Below, piece after piece: positions 1-8,219 of a DNA stretch of 28,231 nucleotides (its first letter is position 1; each line of letters begins with the position of its first letter). This DNA is from a virus: IMG/VR virus record IMGVR_UViG_3300043803_001157, positions 1 to 28,231 of that record; one strand, given 5' to 3'. The notes beneath the pieces were generated by a model. It had not been told where the DNA came from. It ran no database searches and saw only the letters and a list, made by a program, of their open reading frames with translations. A program made the translations under genes and the position numbers.

Positions 1-2461
1 GGATTCGATTCTTCCACAGTCGTAGAGGCGTAAGTGAATTCATCACTGACGGACGCATTCTCCATCGTGGTGCTGAGAAGATGAGCTGATCAAGCCGAAC
101 TCTCATCATCTCGACGGGACACGGAATCACAGGAGCATTAGGGTCCTGACATGGGACGCAGAATGGATTGATGTCTCGGTCATACAAGCCGTCATTTACG
201 GTAGATGTCGGCGGCATTGCTGTCTCAATCTCACCATTGTCAAGAACACAGTCAATAATGGTAGCGGAGCTATCTCCGCCAGCTATACAAGGTGTGCAGT
301 CTAGCGGCGTGCTAATCGGGATGACAATTGCTGGGTCAATTCCTATCTCATCATTATTCTCGGCGATGAGAACAAACCCACTTTCAGTCGCTAATCCAAT
401 AGTCTCAATTTCAGCACTAGTTACGTACAGTCCGTCGTCAATAGGGAGCTCAGTGTACGTGATTGGGCCGAATGATGACCCATCTTCAGCAGTGCAAGAG
501 TAAATGATCGTGCCGCTCGGATAGAATCCATCGATATAAGCTATGCAACCATTTACTGGATCGGGTTGAATTAGATCGTACTCTGTGTTATCATAAATCG
601 TACACGTGTCAAGAATACCTCCATCAATGATGGGACCATCTTCTGGTGCCTGCCCAAAGATGTAAATTCCTGAATCGACAGTGCCACACTCGGATCCACA
701 CTCGGTGTTGCTTTGTGGAGGAGTGAGCGGATTGATTCCGGGCTGATAGAACCCGCCATCCACTACACTGCAATTTGGAGGAGCGGTGTCAATAAAATCA
801 CAGTTCGGCTCAACAATCTCATCGAACTCACCATCATCGAACGAGAGAAATCCTCCATTGAAGGTTAATCCTCCGATGCACGGAAGATCACTCTGCGCAG
901 CAAATGGTGAGGGAACTCGCGGACGATCAAACTCTCCGTCGTCAGTGCCCATCCACGCGGCTTCCGCTGGGACCGGTGCGTAGGTTGAGTTATCAAGCGA
1001 AGGATCAAAGATCCACTCAACACATGGGAATCGTGTCTCCCCATACAGAGTTTTTGCGGTATACTCGAAAGAGACAGCAGCGAGTTCAGGCCCGTCGAAA
1101 GCTATTTCGTATCCGTCGTAATCTCCGCCCGAGGCGACAAGAACCGTCTCATTTTCAGCACCCGGATCCGACATTAGGACAGGGCCCGGGCCACCCGCGA
1201 CGTCAATGATTAAGTCATCATTCTCGATGATTCTCTCATAATCCTCGGGAAGCCCATCGCAATCTTCAAACGGATTTCGATCATAGAATCCGTTGCTTAC
1301 ATTCCCGGTGGGAACAACTGGAGTGTCGTAATCCCCGTCTGTTAAATAAAATTGTCCGAGAGGACTCTCATATGTTCCATTATCGATAAAGCAATTCGGC
1401 GGATATAGGTACTGAATACCATTACAGCCAATGGCGTTACTAGTTTCCGGTCCTGGATCTACACCAATGGTGTCTGGGTCCAGGTCCAAGACCTGTCGCA
1501 TCGAGAGTTTATAGTTCGGAGTATCGCACTCGCCGAATTCCACTTCAGGACCTGGCTGGTACAACGCAGGGCAGCCTTCAACGGAAAAATTATAGTGATC
1601 CGTAACGTACGCGCTAGCGGGACCAGGAACAAGACCGACTAAGCTTAACAGTCTCGGGATTGAGATGTCCTCAATAATATCATCGAGGGTGAGCCCCTCC
1701 TCCTCATCGAATCCGTGGATGTCGAGAGCATCGAATAAGAAGTGAGAGGAAATCGCATTGCCTTTATTTCCCCAGACACCGATAAACTGATTGAGGATCT
1801 GATCTGACGTCCAATCGGAAATATCTTCCCAGGTGGCGATGAAGAACAGGAATGGCCGGGCGACTGATCCGGTGATCCGGATAAACAGAGCTTCGGCTTC
1901 AGTTCCTTCACCAAGAAGCCTGACTGATGTGATGCCCTGATCAAGGTCCTGAACTACGTAGAGCCACTCGGTCTCCCCCGTATTGGCCTCTACATCAACA
2001 AGCGCGTTGAAGATGTACTCGCCGCCCGTGATAAGACGGGGATTCGTCTCGTAGAGAACTCCGCGTGGTTGACCGAAAGGAGCGACCCGCGTAACTCCAT
2101 TCTCCTCAAAAATATCAAACGTTTGGTCAGCTGAGGCACGAACTTGCTCACGATTAAACGGAGCTGGGCGCTGACTATACTCTTTGTTCTTGTTGTAAAC
2201 GCCAAACGCGCCAGTTTGCACTGCGCGCTTCTCGGAAACCGTTTCAGGAAGTCCTTTCCACTTATATGATCCATCGGTCGTGGGGATTCGCTTCCCCCAA
2301 TAATTCGGTCCGCTATAGCCGAGAAGCTGGGCGTTCCAATCAAGCTGTCCGTTAACTCGTGACAGAGCCAGATTAAGCGCGTCCTTTTGCGCCTCTGTCA
2401 TTGGAGTCGGAAGATGACCCCTCAGTTCATATTGTTCCTTGTCAAATACTGGACTCGCCAT
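1..2461 (-). CDS. Large Cys-rich repeat structural protein, 3' end outside window
   Basis: Translating the minus strand from ATG at 2461 gives an open frame of 820 codons with no stop before the window edge, so the C-terminus is missing. The first ~290 residues contain no cysteine and look like an ordinary globular phage structural domain. From about residue 293 on there are about 20 cysteines, some as CxxC, and about 14 copies of a degenerate D-(N/D/G)-G-x-(Y/F) motif, for example IDNGTY, VDGGFY, VDSGIY, IDDGLY and VNDGLYD. It starts 8 nt after the stop of the 68-aa gene and ends the baseplate/fibre block. By position and repeats it is probably a tail fibre, adhesin or baseplate-associated protein; no named domain is recognised. 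No Shine-Dalgarno stands out, which suggests translational coupling. Reading frame is secure, function is inferred. Confidence 0.85.
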   Translation of the reverse strand, partial: MASPVFDKEQYELRGHLPTPMTEAQKDALNLALSRVNGQLDWNAQLLGYSGPNYWGKRIPTTDGSYKWKGLPETVSEKRAVQTGAFGVYNKNKEYSQRPAPFNREQVRASADQTFDIFEENGVTRVAPFGQPRGVLYETNPRLITGGEYIFNALVDVEANTGETEWLYVVQDLDQGITSVRLLGEGTEAEALFIRITGSVARPFLFFIATWEDISDWTSDQILNQFIGVWGNKGNAISSHFLFDALDIHGFDEEEGLTLDDIIEDISIPRLLSLVGLVPGPASAYVTDHYNFSVEGCPALYQPGPEVEFGECDTPNYKLSMRQVLDLDPDTIGVDPGPETSNAIGCNGIQYLYPPNCFIDNGTYESPLGQFYLTDGDYDTPVVPTGNVSNGFYDRNPFEDCDGLPEDYERIIENDDLIIDVAGGPGPVLMSDPGAENETVLVASGGDYDGYEIAFDGPELAAVSFEYTAKTLYGETRFPCVEWIFDPSLDNSTYAPVPAEAAWMGTDDGEFDRPRVPSPFAAQSDLPCIGGLTFNGGFLSFDDGEFDEIVEPNCDFIDTAPPNCSVVDGGFYQPGINPLTPPQSNTECGSECGTVDSGIYIFGQAPEDGPIIDGGILDTCTIYDNTEYDLIQPDPVNGCIAYIDGFYPSGTIIYSCTAEDGSSFGPITYTELPIDDGLYVTSAEIETIGLATESGFVLIAENNDEIGIDPAIVIPISTPLDCTPCIAGGDSSATIIDCVLDNGEIETAMPPTSTVNDGLYDRDINPFCVPCQDPNAPVIPCPVEMMRVRLDQLIFSAPRWRMRPSVMNSLTPLRLWKNRI

Positions 2462-2469
2462 GCTTCGAC

Positions 2470-2676
2470 TCAATAAGTCCCGTTATTAGCTGTGGCAGGA
2501 AGCTGCGACTCAATAAGAGAACGCTGATAGTCTACGTACGCCTTTGTTGCCCCATCACTCGGCGATAACGGGTACTCATTAACGTTCGCATTCAGCCCGG
2601 TGATTGGATTTTCCCTCATATCCAATGTTCCGGTGATCTGAACATTAGCTCCAGCTACGACGTTAGTATTGGCCAT
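2470..2676 (-). CDS. Small tail-fibre-like protein (68 aa)
   Basis: A 68-residue protein whose start lies inside the last codons of the 500-aa gene (14-nt overlap). It carries NPITGL near residue 22 and DGATKAYVD near residue 41, a signature familiar from phage tail fibre and virion proteins, and it ends NNGTY. The last ~30 residues resemble the end of the 500-aa protein (ATK-x-Y-x-D followed by a terminal NG-x-Y), suggesting a duplicated C-terminal module. Probably a short fibre or baseplate connector; the exact role is unknown. Confidence 0.75.
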   Translation of the reverse strand: MANTNVVAGANVQITGTLDMRENPITGLNANVNEYPLSPSDGATKAYVDYQRSLIESQLPATANNGTY

Positions 2677-4165
2677 TGTCTAATGAGGGGATGAGCGCGA
2701 TGTCTGCGTACACCTTTGTAGCAAGATCCTCAGCGGCGGTCGGCTCTGCTAGAAGGATGATGTTAAAAGGAGTGACAGAGGAATTAGACTGAAATTGAGC
2801 GATCTCCTGCCCGTCGATAATTAAGCCAGACGGATCGACGGCAAGGTTTTCAACGAGAGGATCTGTTTCGAGTAAGGCGTCACCGATAAGTATCCACCCA
2901 TCCTCTAGTTCAATACTTGAGGGGAAGGTGATGACCGGCGTCTTAGTCTCCGATTCGAAGACGAAGTTCTCCTCAAGCAGACGCTCATAATAAGTGTCTA
3001 ACGTGGCCGTAGGAGCCATGTAGAGCGACGAGTAATTCTCGATGCTCGTGATTAAGAATCGTAGTGATGAGTCCTGAAACTCCGTGAGCCATGAAGCAAC
3101 TGGCTCGTACTTGATTGATGTCTGACTACGAGTATCCCGAATCTCGGTGATCTCATAGTTACTTACCGTAACGATGGCAAGTACAAGGTGAGGACGATCA
3201 ATCTGATCGAACTCTCCCTCGAGAAAGAGTTCAGCCTCTGAGCGTGGGACTACTGGTTGTCGGTCCCTAAAAATTGCTTCGCCAGTGTATCTTACCTCAG
3301 AGATATCGGCTTCTCCGCCCCAAAAGAATAGGCGATAGTATCTTGCGCCGTCATTCAGCCCGCAATTGAGTATCCACTCGTTGTTACGAGGTGCAACTGA
3401 ATCCTCTAAATTCCATACAATAGCATCGTCTGAACTATAAAGTGCGCAAAGAGCCGTAGCTAGACCGGTTTCAGCGGCCACTAACGTGAAGGTTTTGGCA
3501 ACAACTGCTTCAGTGAAATCCATCGTGACGGATGATCCGTCAACGTAATCTCCGGTCTCCCCAAACTCACTTGGTTTCCACGAGCCATCACTTGGCTCAG
3601 AGAACATCGATACTACCGGGTGATATTTTGCTTCAGCGTCCGCGGCGTAAATAGTTTCACTTGCGCCGAGAGAATAGTTCTCTACCGCAAATTTTGAGAA
3701 CGTAGCCTTATCAGGATCTACACGATTGAGGTAGTAACCTATCTGATATGACCCATCCTGAATCCCGTTCGGAACGACATTTGAAAGGTTGAGTGCAAGC
3801 GTATTTGTCTCAATCTGACCAAATGCCCAGGTGATCGTACCATTGTAAACGATAAGAACCTGAGGATCTTCCTGCCACGCGCCGACTTGCAGTGATCCGG
3901 GACCAACTGAGGATCCGAATTGAGGATCAATGTAGACGAATCCCCGCCCGCGTTCCCCGAAAAACTCTCGGCGATATCCTTCAGAAACTCCTGGAAGACG
4001 GTCGTAAATTGGACGTCCGAAAGGACCACCCCAGACCGTACTAGTCGGAGTGAGTGCTAAGATCTCTAGAGCTTCTTGGTTTGCAACGTTAACTTTCGCG
4101 AATCCATCAGCCAGTGGCTTGGTGACGATCCTTCCTAGTTCTGACTGAGGCAATACTTCGCTCAT
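2663..4165 (-). CDS. Baseplate- or fibre-associated structural protein (500 aa)
   Basis: It starts in an ATGA overlap with the end of the baseplate J-like gene, so the two are translationally coupled. The sequence is rich in beta-forming residues. Residues ~215-300 read like a jelly-roll or discoidin-like binding domain (aromatic-rich ARYYRLFFWGG near 285), but this is only a visual impression. The C-terminus has LATKVYAD followed by the terminal peptide LDNGQY, matching the end of the next gene. In Mu/P2-type phages the genes after J encode baseplate and fibre proteins, which suits this product. I do not recognise a named family. Confidence 0.82.
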   Translation of the reverse strand: MSEVLPQSELGRIVTKPLADGFAKVNVANQEALEILALTPTSTVWGGPFGRPIYDRLPGVSEGYRREFFGERGRGFVYIDPQFGSSVGPGSLQVGAWQEDPQVLIVYNGTITWAFGQIETNTLALNLSNVVPNGIQDGSYQIGYYLNRVDPDKATFSKFAVENYSLGASETIYAADAEAKYHPVVSMFSEPSDGSWKPSEFGETGDYVDGSSVTMDFTEAVVAKTFTLVAAETGLATALCALYSSDDAIVWNLEDSVAPRNNEWILNCGLNDGARYYRLFFWGGEADISEVRYTGEAIFRDRQPVVPRSEAELFLEGEFDQIDRPHLVLAIVTVSNYEITEIRDTRSQTSIKYEPVASWLTEFQDSSLRFLITSIENYSSLYMAPTATLDTYYERLLEENFVFESETKTPVITFPSSIELEDGWILIGDALLETDPLVENLAVDPSGLIIDGQEIAQFQSNSSVTPFNIILLAEPTAAEDLATKVYADIALIPSLDNGQY

Positions 4166-7100
4166 AGCGACAGAGTACCAATGCCGTAGTTGATCGGACC
4201 GTATCCGAATGTGCTAGTCGGAGAATATGACAGTTGCGCGGGATCCGAGATGTAGCGAGTACTCTCCCAGACGTAAGTGTATGATGCTTCTGTGTTAGAC
4301 TTCGATGTAATCTTCACAGTCGCCACACCAAGCTTGTTTGCGGAGACTTGCGCGCCGAGTCGTGAGAAAACTCTCTCATCACACTGAGCTCGAATAACGA
4401 ACTTGAGAAGATTTCCGTATACTTCTTCGATGCGAGGTGTGTTGGGTTGCTCCCCTGCCCACGTTTGAATTACATCGGGAGGCGTGAAAGACCTCTCCAC
4501 ACGGTAGAACTTTTGCGAAGATCCCGTGATGTCAGCGATAACATCCTCGTACCGATACGAGGAGTCATAATACTTAACAGTCTCAGGTCTTTCCGAGCGA
4601 ACGAACACGCCGGCGTCAAAGTACACTTCGAGATCGAGAATAGGCGTCACATGCTCGGTTGCCTCGTATTGACGAAGTAACGAACCGTTCCTGAATGTTG
4701 CGGCATCCTTCGGAGCAAACCTGAAGAGATCCCTGTAAGTGGGAATGCCACCGGTCTCAGTGAGCCATCCTAAACGAGACCAGAAATACGTTCCGAGGTT
4801 CTCATTCAGCGGCCCAAGTATAATTAAAGTCTGCCCAGCGACTAGATCAGACTGATTTGTGATTGCGCCCTGCTCAAGCAGAATTTGGGTCAGCTGCGAA
4901 GGGCTGAAATTAAGCGGAATGCTTGTTGAAGGGACTACGTAGTTGTAGCGGAAGATCTCCGGAGCCACCTCGATCAGCAGACCATCTTCGATCATTTGAC
5001 CGGGGTCTTGTGTTGCGGGTGTGAAATCGATAAGGGCTTGGAAGTACCGAGGCAACGGCAAATTAGCCTCAAGCAGCCGCTTGCATCCGGACGAGACCTC
5101 AGCACAGGTTTCCGCTTGCAGGAAACAGTCTTCCAGCTGTGCCGCATCAAATCCGCCTTCGGGACGATAGCGCACATACTCACCGAGTTGGAATCGAGCC
5201 TGATAACGGAAAGATTTGTCGATGAAGAGCGGACGTCCCGCACAGTCGATATAGTCAACAACCTGAATAATTTGCAGGATTCCAGCCGCAACAAGATCGT
5301 CGATGACTTGTTTGTATGACCTATCGCCTAAGGCAGGGAAGGTGAAAGCTGTGAGAACTCTCGCGTAGATCCGTACGACGCCTTGAAGACGATCGATGTA
5401 GCATGAATCCTCAGAGATAGTTCCAGTGAGGAACTGCTCGGGAGTGGGCGATGCGACGAATTGTCCCGCTGTGTATGACTCCTCGCTAAGAAGAAGTTCG
5501 AACTCAATACGCTGAGTGGAAACGAATCCCGATTGCTGTGCAGTGCCGAGGTCTACTGTGCTAGCTTCAACAACGAAGTTCTGCTTAGCCACCCAAATCG
5601 GATAGCCCGCACGGCGATTGAGATCAACATTCTCAGGCGTCCGAGGTTCAAAGACCTCCGTGTTAAGATCACCGCTCTGGAACGCGATGATGTCCGGATC
5701 ATACAATCCTTGTTGAGTACGTGCTTCGATATTTGCTCCAACGGACCACTCGGTGAAAGCTTTCGCCGCGGAGATAAGTCCAGCATCGATTAGATTGGAC
5801 AGTGTCCGGTTTCCCGTATACGTGAAACTTGCCAGGGCAACGTGGAGGGAAGCTCCTATCTCATTTACGACGCTGATTACATCACCGGTCTCGTATTCGC
5901 CAGGAGCTAACTCACGAATTAGCGTAAATGACAGATTATTGATGTTGGCGTAATATGACTTATTTGCATTAACCGGGGTGAATGCTTGAAGTACCGGATA
6001 ATAAGTGGGAAGTGATCCTGTGGCATTCACTAAAACGTCGCCGGGCTGGAATGTGGCCCCAGTCTCAAACGCCTGCGGTGTCACCACGGTGAATGAAGGT
6101 GATCCGAGTCCACGCGGAGTATAATACGCGTTTAGTTGAGCGATGTCTGGATCAATAAACTGATTTGTGGTCCCAAGGGTGAGTGGGAACGATGTAGCCA
6201 GAGCTCCTTCAATATCTGAGACATTCGGATCGTAGCTAACAGGAAAAACCGCATTCGGTGTTAGAATGCCGAAGAGATTATTCCTTACGGTCTCCGTGAA
6301 TGTTCGGAGATCTTGGGCGTATGGCTTATTCGGGTCGTAGAGCAGATCAACGGAAATGTCAACATCGTCAACTTCCATCGAATAAACCGTTCCCTGAAAT
6401 TCAGTCGGAAGGGCCCAGCGAATCAAATTTTGAAGCGATGATCTTTGTGCCGTTGTCAGCGGACTCCCATCTGGGTTGATGATGAAGAATGCTACTGCGG
6501 GAGCACTCTCAACAAAGTTAGTGTCGTAGCGATATACGTCTTTCTCAGACCGACGAGGTAACACATTGACGCCCGTTCCAGGACCAAGAGCATCGGAGAA
6601 GAAATCTTCCCAGTCCTCAGCGGAAACCGGATTGCGACGGCGAATAAGTGAGAAGAAGCGTTCTTTAACTTCTTGCAGTAGCTCTGGATCTTGGCCACCA
6701 GCCGCGGCTTCAGGGTTGATTACTCCCGTGACTCCCGCAAGGGACGTAACCGTATTTACGATGGACCCAGCAGGAACATTCGTTGCTGATCCGCGGAGCA
6801 ACGCTACGGCTCTAACACGACCCGATTCTTCGCCGGGTGAGATGCGAAGGAGATCCGTTGTTACAAAAGATATTGACTGACCACCAGTCAGATTGGGATT
6901 AGTTGAGACCTGAAATCCCGGGAAAATGACAAACTCTTGGATCGTGGGAGTGATTGAAAACTCGACTTCAACCACAGCACCAGCGCCTGTACGCCGCTGA
7001 GCACCAAGAAATGGCCCGATCCATTCAACAAGAACGGACTCGGGGAATGAGTTAGCAAAAGCAAGCAATTCAGCTTGCGCAAAGGCTTGACCCTCAAGTA

Positions 7101-7242
7101 GTGCGAGAACCGGCGAACCACTCGAGAAATCATTGATTGTGGCGCCGGACGCTTCGTAGACTCTCTGCGCTGCGGCGGCTACCAACTCCGATTCGTTCCT
7201 CGGATCGAGGTCGATGGGAGGAAGCGGCGCGTACTGCGGCAT
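4162..7242 (-). CDS. Baseplate J-like / Mu gp47-like wedge protein (1026 aa)
   Basis: The N-terminal ~400 residues have baseplate J features: a helical start followed by (SGSPVLALLEGQAFAQAELL, residues ~41-60), a beta domain with FPGFQVSTNP, and a GGQDPELLQEVKERFF stretch near residue 185 followed by RRRNPVSAEDWEDF, the family's typical GG-x-D-x-E...R...P...Y/W pattern. J-like proteins bridge baseplate wedges to the fibre network, like T4 gp6. At 1026 aa it is more than twice the length of typical Mu/P2 homologues; residues ~400-1026 are extra beta-rich sequence I cannot assign. Its ATG overlaps the stop of the 143-aa gene by one base (TAATG), and its end overlaps the 500-aa gene (ATGA). Confidence 0.88.
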   Translation of the reverse strand: MPQYAPLPPIDLDPRNESELVAAAAQRVYEASGATINDFSSGSPVLALLEGQAFAQAELLAFANSFPESVLVEWIGPFLGAQRRTGAGAVVEVEFSITPTIQEFVIFPGFQVSTNPNLTGGQSISFVTTDLLRISPGEESGRVRAVALLRGSATNVPAGSIVNTVTSLAGVTGVINPEAAAGGQDPELLQEVKERFFSLIRRRNPVSAEDWEDFFSDALGPGTGVNVLPRRSEKDVYRYDTNFVESAPAVAFFIINPDGSPLTTAQRSSLQNLIRWALPTEFQGTVYSMEVDDVDISVDLLYDPNKPYAQDLRTFTETVRNNLFGILTPNAVFPVSYDPNVSDIEGALATSFPLTLGTTNQFIDPDIAQLNAYYTPRGLGSPSFTVVTPQAFETGATFQPGDVLVNATGSLPTYYPVLQAFTPVNANKSYYANINNLSFTLIRELAPGEYETGDVISVVNEIGASLHVALASFTYTGNRTLSNLIDAGLISAAKAFTEWSVGANIEARTQQGLYDPDIIAFQSGDLNTEVFEPRTPENVDLNRRAGYPIWVAKQNFVVEASTVDLGTAQQSGFVSTQRIEFELLLSEESYTAGQFVASPTPEQFLTGTISEDSCYIDRLQGVVRIYARVLTAFTFPALGDRSYKQVIDDLVAAGILQIIQVVDYIDCAGRPLFIDKSFRYQARFQLGEYVRYRPEGGFDAAQLEDCFLQAETCAEVSSGCKRLLEANLPLPRYFQALIDFTPATQDPGQMIEDGLLIEVAPEIFRYNYVVPSTSIPLNFSPSQLTQILLEQGAITNQSDLVAGQTLIILGPLNENLGTYFWSRLGWLTETGGIPTYRDLFRFAPKDAATFRNGSLLRQYEATEHVTPILDLEVYFDAGVFVRSERPETVKYYDSSYRYEDVIADITGSSQKFYRVERSFTPPDVIQTWAGEQPNTPRIEEVYGNLLKFVIRAQCDERVFSRLGAQVSANKLGVATVKITSKSNTEASYTYVWESTRYISDPAQLSYSPTSTFGYGPINYGIGTLSL

Positions 7243-7673
7243 TAGAAGAACCCTTCGTCTACAACTGGGAAGTTATTGATTCGCTCATTGAGGATCTCCT
7301 TCGTGATGAGATCGGGAGAGTCAAGCTGAGCGTACTTGACTAAGAAGCTCTGTTGTGATCCGCCTTGATTGAACTTGGCATTCGTATTCCAAGACAGCGG
7401 AGCGTTGAGTCCACTGGTGTTAACTTGGTCGCCAAACTGCACCAAGCCCATAAAGCTCTTGCGGCCAGTGACGGGAATGGATCCGTAACTCTGGTCGGTT
7501 TGAAGCGTGACGTAAACAGAGTCTAGACCGTTATCGCCGCCGCGTTGAATATCATTTCCGTTGATGGGCGCATAATGCCAATCAGCATCGGCTCCATCAA
7601 AACTAATCTCACGTGCACCGTTGAGCCACTGGGACGTTACAATGACTCCAGGCCCAAATAATGTCTTCGCCAT
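7242..7673 (-). CDS. Structural protein of the baseplate operon (143 aa)
   Basis: First gene after the terminator at 7713-7740, so it opens the baseplate/fibre transcription unit. It begins with LFGPGVIVTSQWLNG and is Gly/Asn/Ser-rich, consistent with a beta-structured virion protein. A GGAG lies 3 nt before ATG, rather close. The C-terminus is VVDEGFF, resembling the terminal motif of the 500-aa and 68-aa proteins. No family recognised; a tail or baseplate component is inferred from position only. Confidence 0.8.
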   Translation of the reverse strand: MAKTLFGPGVIVTSQWLNGAREISFDGADADWHYAPINGNDIQRGGDNGLDSVYVTLQTDQSYGSIPVTGRKSFMGLVQFGDQVNTSGLNAPLSWNTNAKFNQGGSQQSFLVKYAQLDSPDLITKEILNERINNFPVVDEGFF

Positions 7674-7712
7674 GCACTCCGGCGCTAGATTTCTTGTGTG
7701 TATTTTACCCTC

Positions 7713-7740
7713 AATAAAAAAGCCCCGCCGAAGCGAGGCT
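7713..7740 (-). terminator. Rho-independent terminator with UUCG tetraloop
   Basis: On the minus strand an 8-bp stem (AGCCTCGC paired with GCGGGGCT, one T-G wobble) closes a TTCG loop and is followed directly by TTTTTT. It sits 21 nt after the tail tube stop and 40 nt before the next start, so it should end transcripts from the highly expressed capsid/tube genes and limit read-through into the baseplate genes. Confidence 0.92.
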
Positions 7741-7761
7741 TAATAGGATAATTACGACTGA

Positions 7762-8184
7762 TCAGGCGTAGTTCCAAGTGTTGACTGTGAAGACCAACTC
7801 AATGGTTCCAACGTCGCCAGATTCGCGATCCATCTCAGCGACAGTCAGCTGCTGCAGTTGGCAACCGCTAAGCACGTAAGCAGTGCTATTAGCTGTGTCG
7901 CCATCGCAAGCAGTTGGTTGAACGGTGATGGTGATAAATTCGCAGTTGTAGTTTGCCCAAATTTGCTCAATTGTGTGAGCCAATGCAGGATCGTACGGAG
8001 CTGTGACAGTTACATCGTCAATAGAGCGGGGACCAACAACTTTATAGATGCGGTTCCCAGTTCCATTAGCGTACTGACCACTTTCCGCCGTATCCGAAAT
8101 CCCAGAAAACTGAGTCCAAATCGTTTCCATTCCAGAGATGGTAACGATAAACGCTGACTTTGGGATTGGTGTGATAACAGGCAT
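7762..8184 (-). CDS. Tail tube protein (gp19-like)
   Basis: A 140-residue beta-rich protein opening with FIVTISGMETIWTQFSGIS and ending with a beta hairpin (GTIELVFTVNTW), the layout of T4 gp19/Hcp-fold tube proteins, which polymerise into the inner tube that the sheath drives through the host envelope. Length fits the family (about 140-165 aa). It has the best ribosome binding site in the window (TAAGGAGG, 7 nt from ATG), lies just downstream of the major capsid gene and just upstream of a strong terminator, all consistent with a high-copy virion protein. Family assignment rests on pattern and context, not on a search. Confidence 0.83.
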   Translation of the reverse strand: MPVITPIPKSAFIVTISGMETIWTQFSGISDTAESGQYANGTGNRIYKVVGPRSIDDVTVTAPYDPALAHTIEQIWANYNCEFITITVQPTACDGDTANSTAYVLSGCQLQQLTVAEMDRESGDVGTIELVFTVNTWNYA

Positions 8185-8191
8185 CGGAGGT

Positions 8192-8199
8192 CCTCCTTA
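8192..8199 (-). promoter_or_regulatory. Near-perfect Shine-Dalgarno of the tail tube gene
   Basis: TAAGGAGG lies 7 nt upstream of the ATG at 8184. It runs into GGAGGACCTCC, so GGAG can pair with CTCC across a 3-nt loop and mask the site; this could be incidental or could tune translation. Confidence 0.8.
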
Positions 8200-8219
8200 A
8201 GAAAAAGATTTAAGAAGGA

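Noticed and set aside
1645-2343. Two minus-strand frames of ~100 codons in the left 2.4 kb
   Set aside because: Both lie inside the long continuous frame that begins at 2461 and are out of phase with it.
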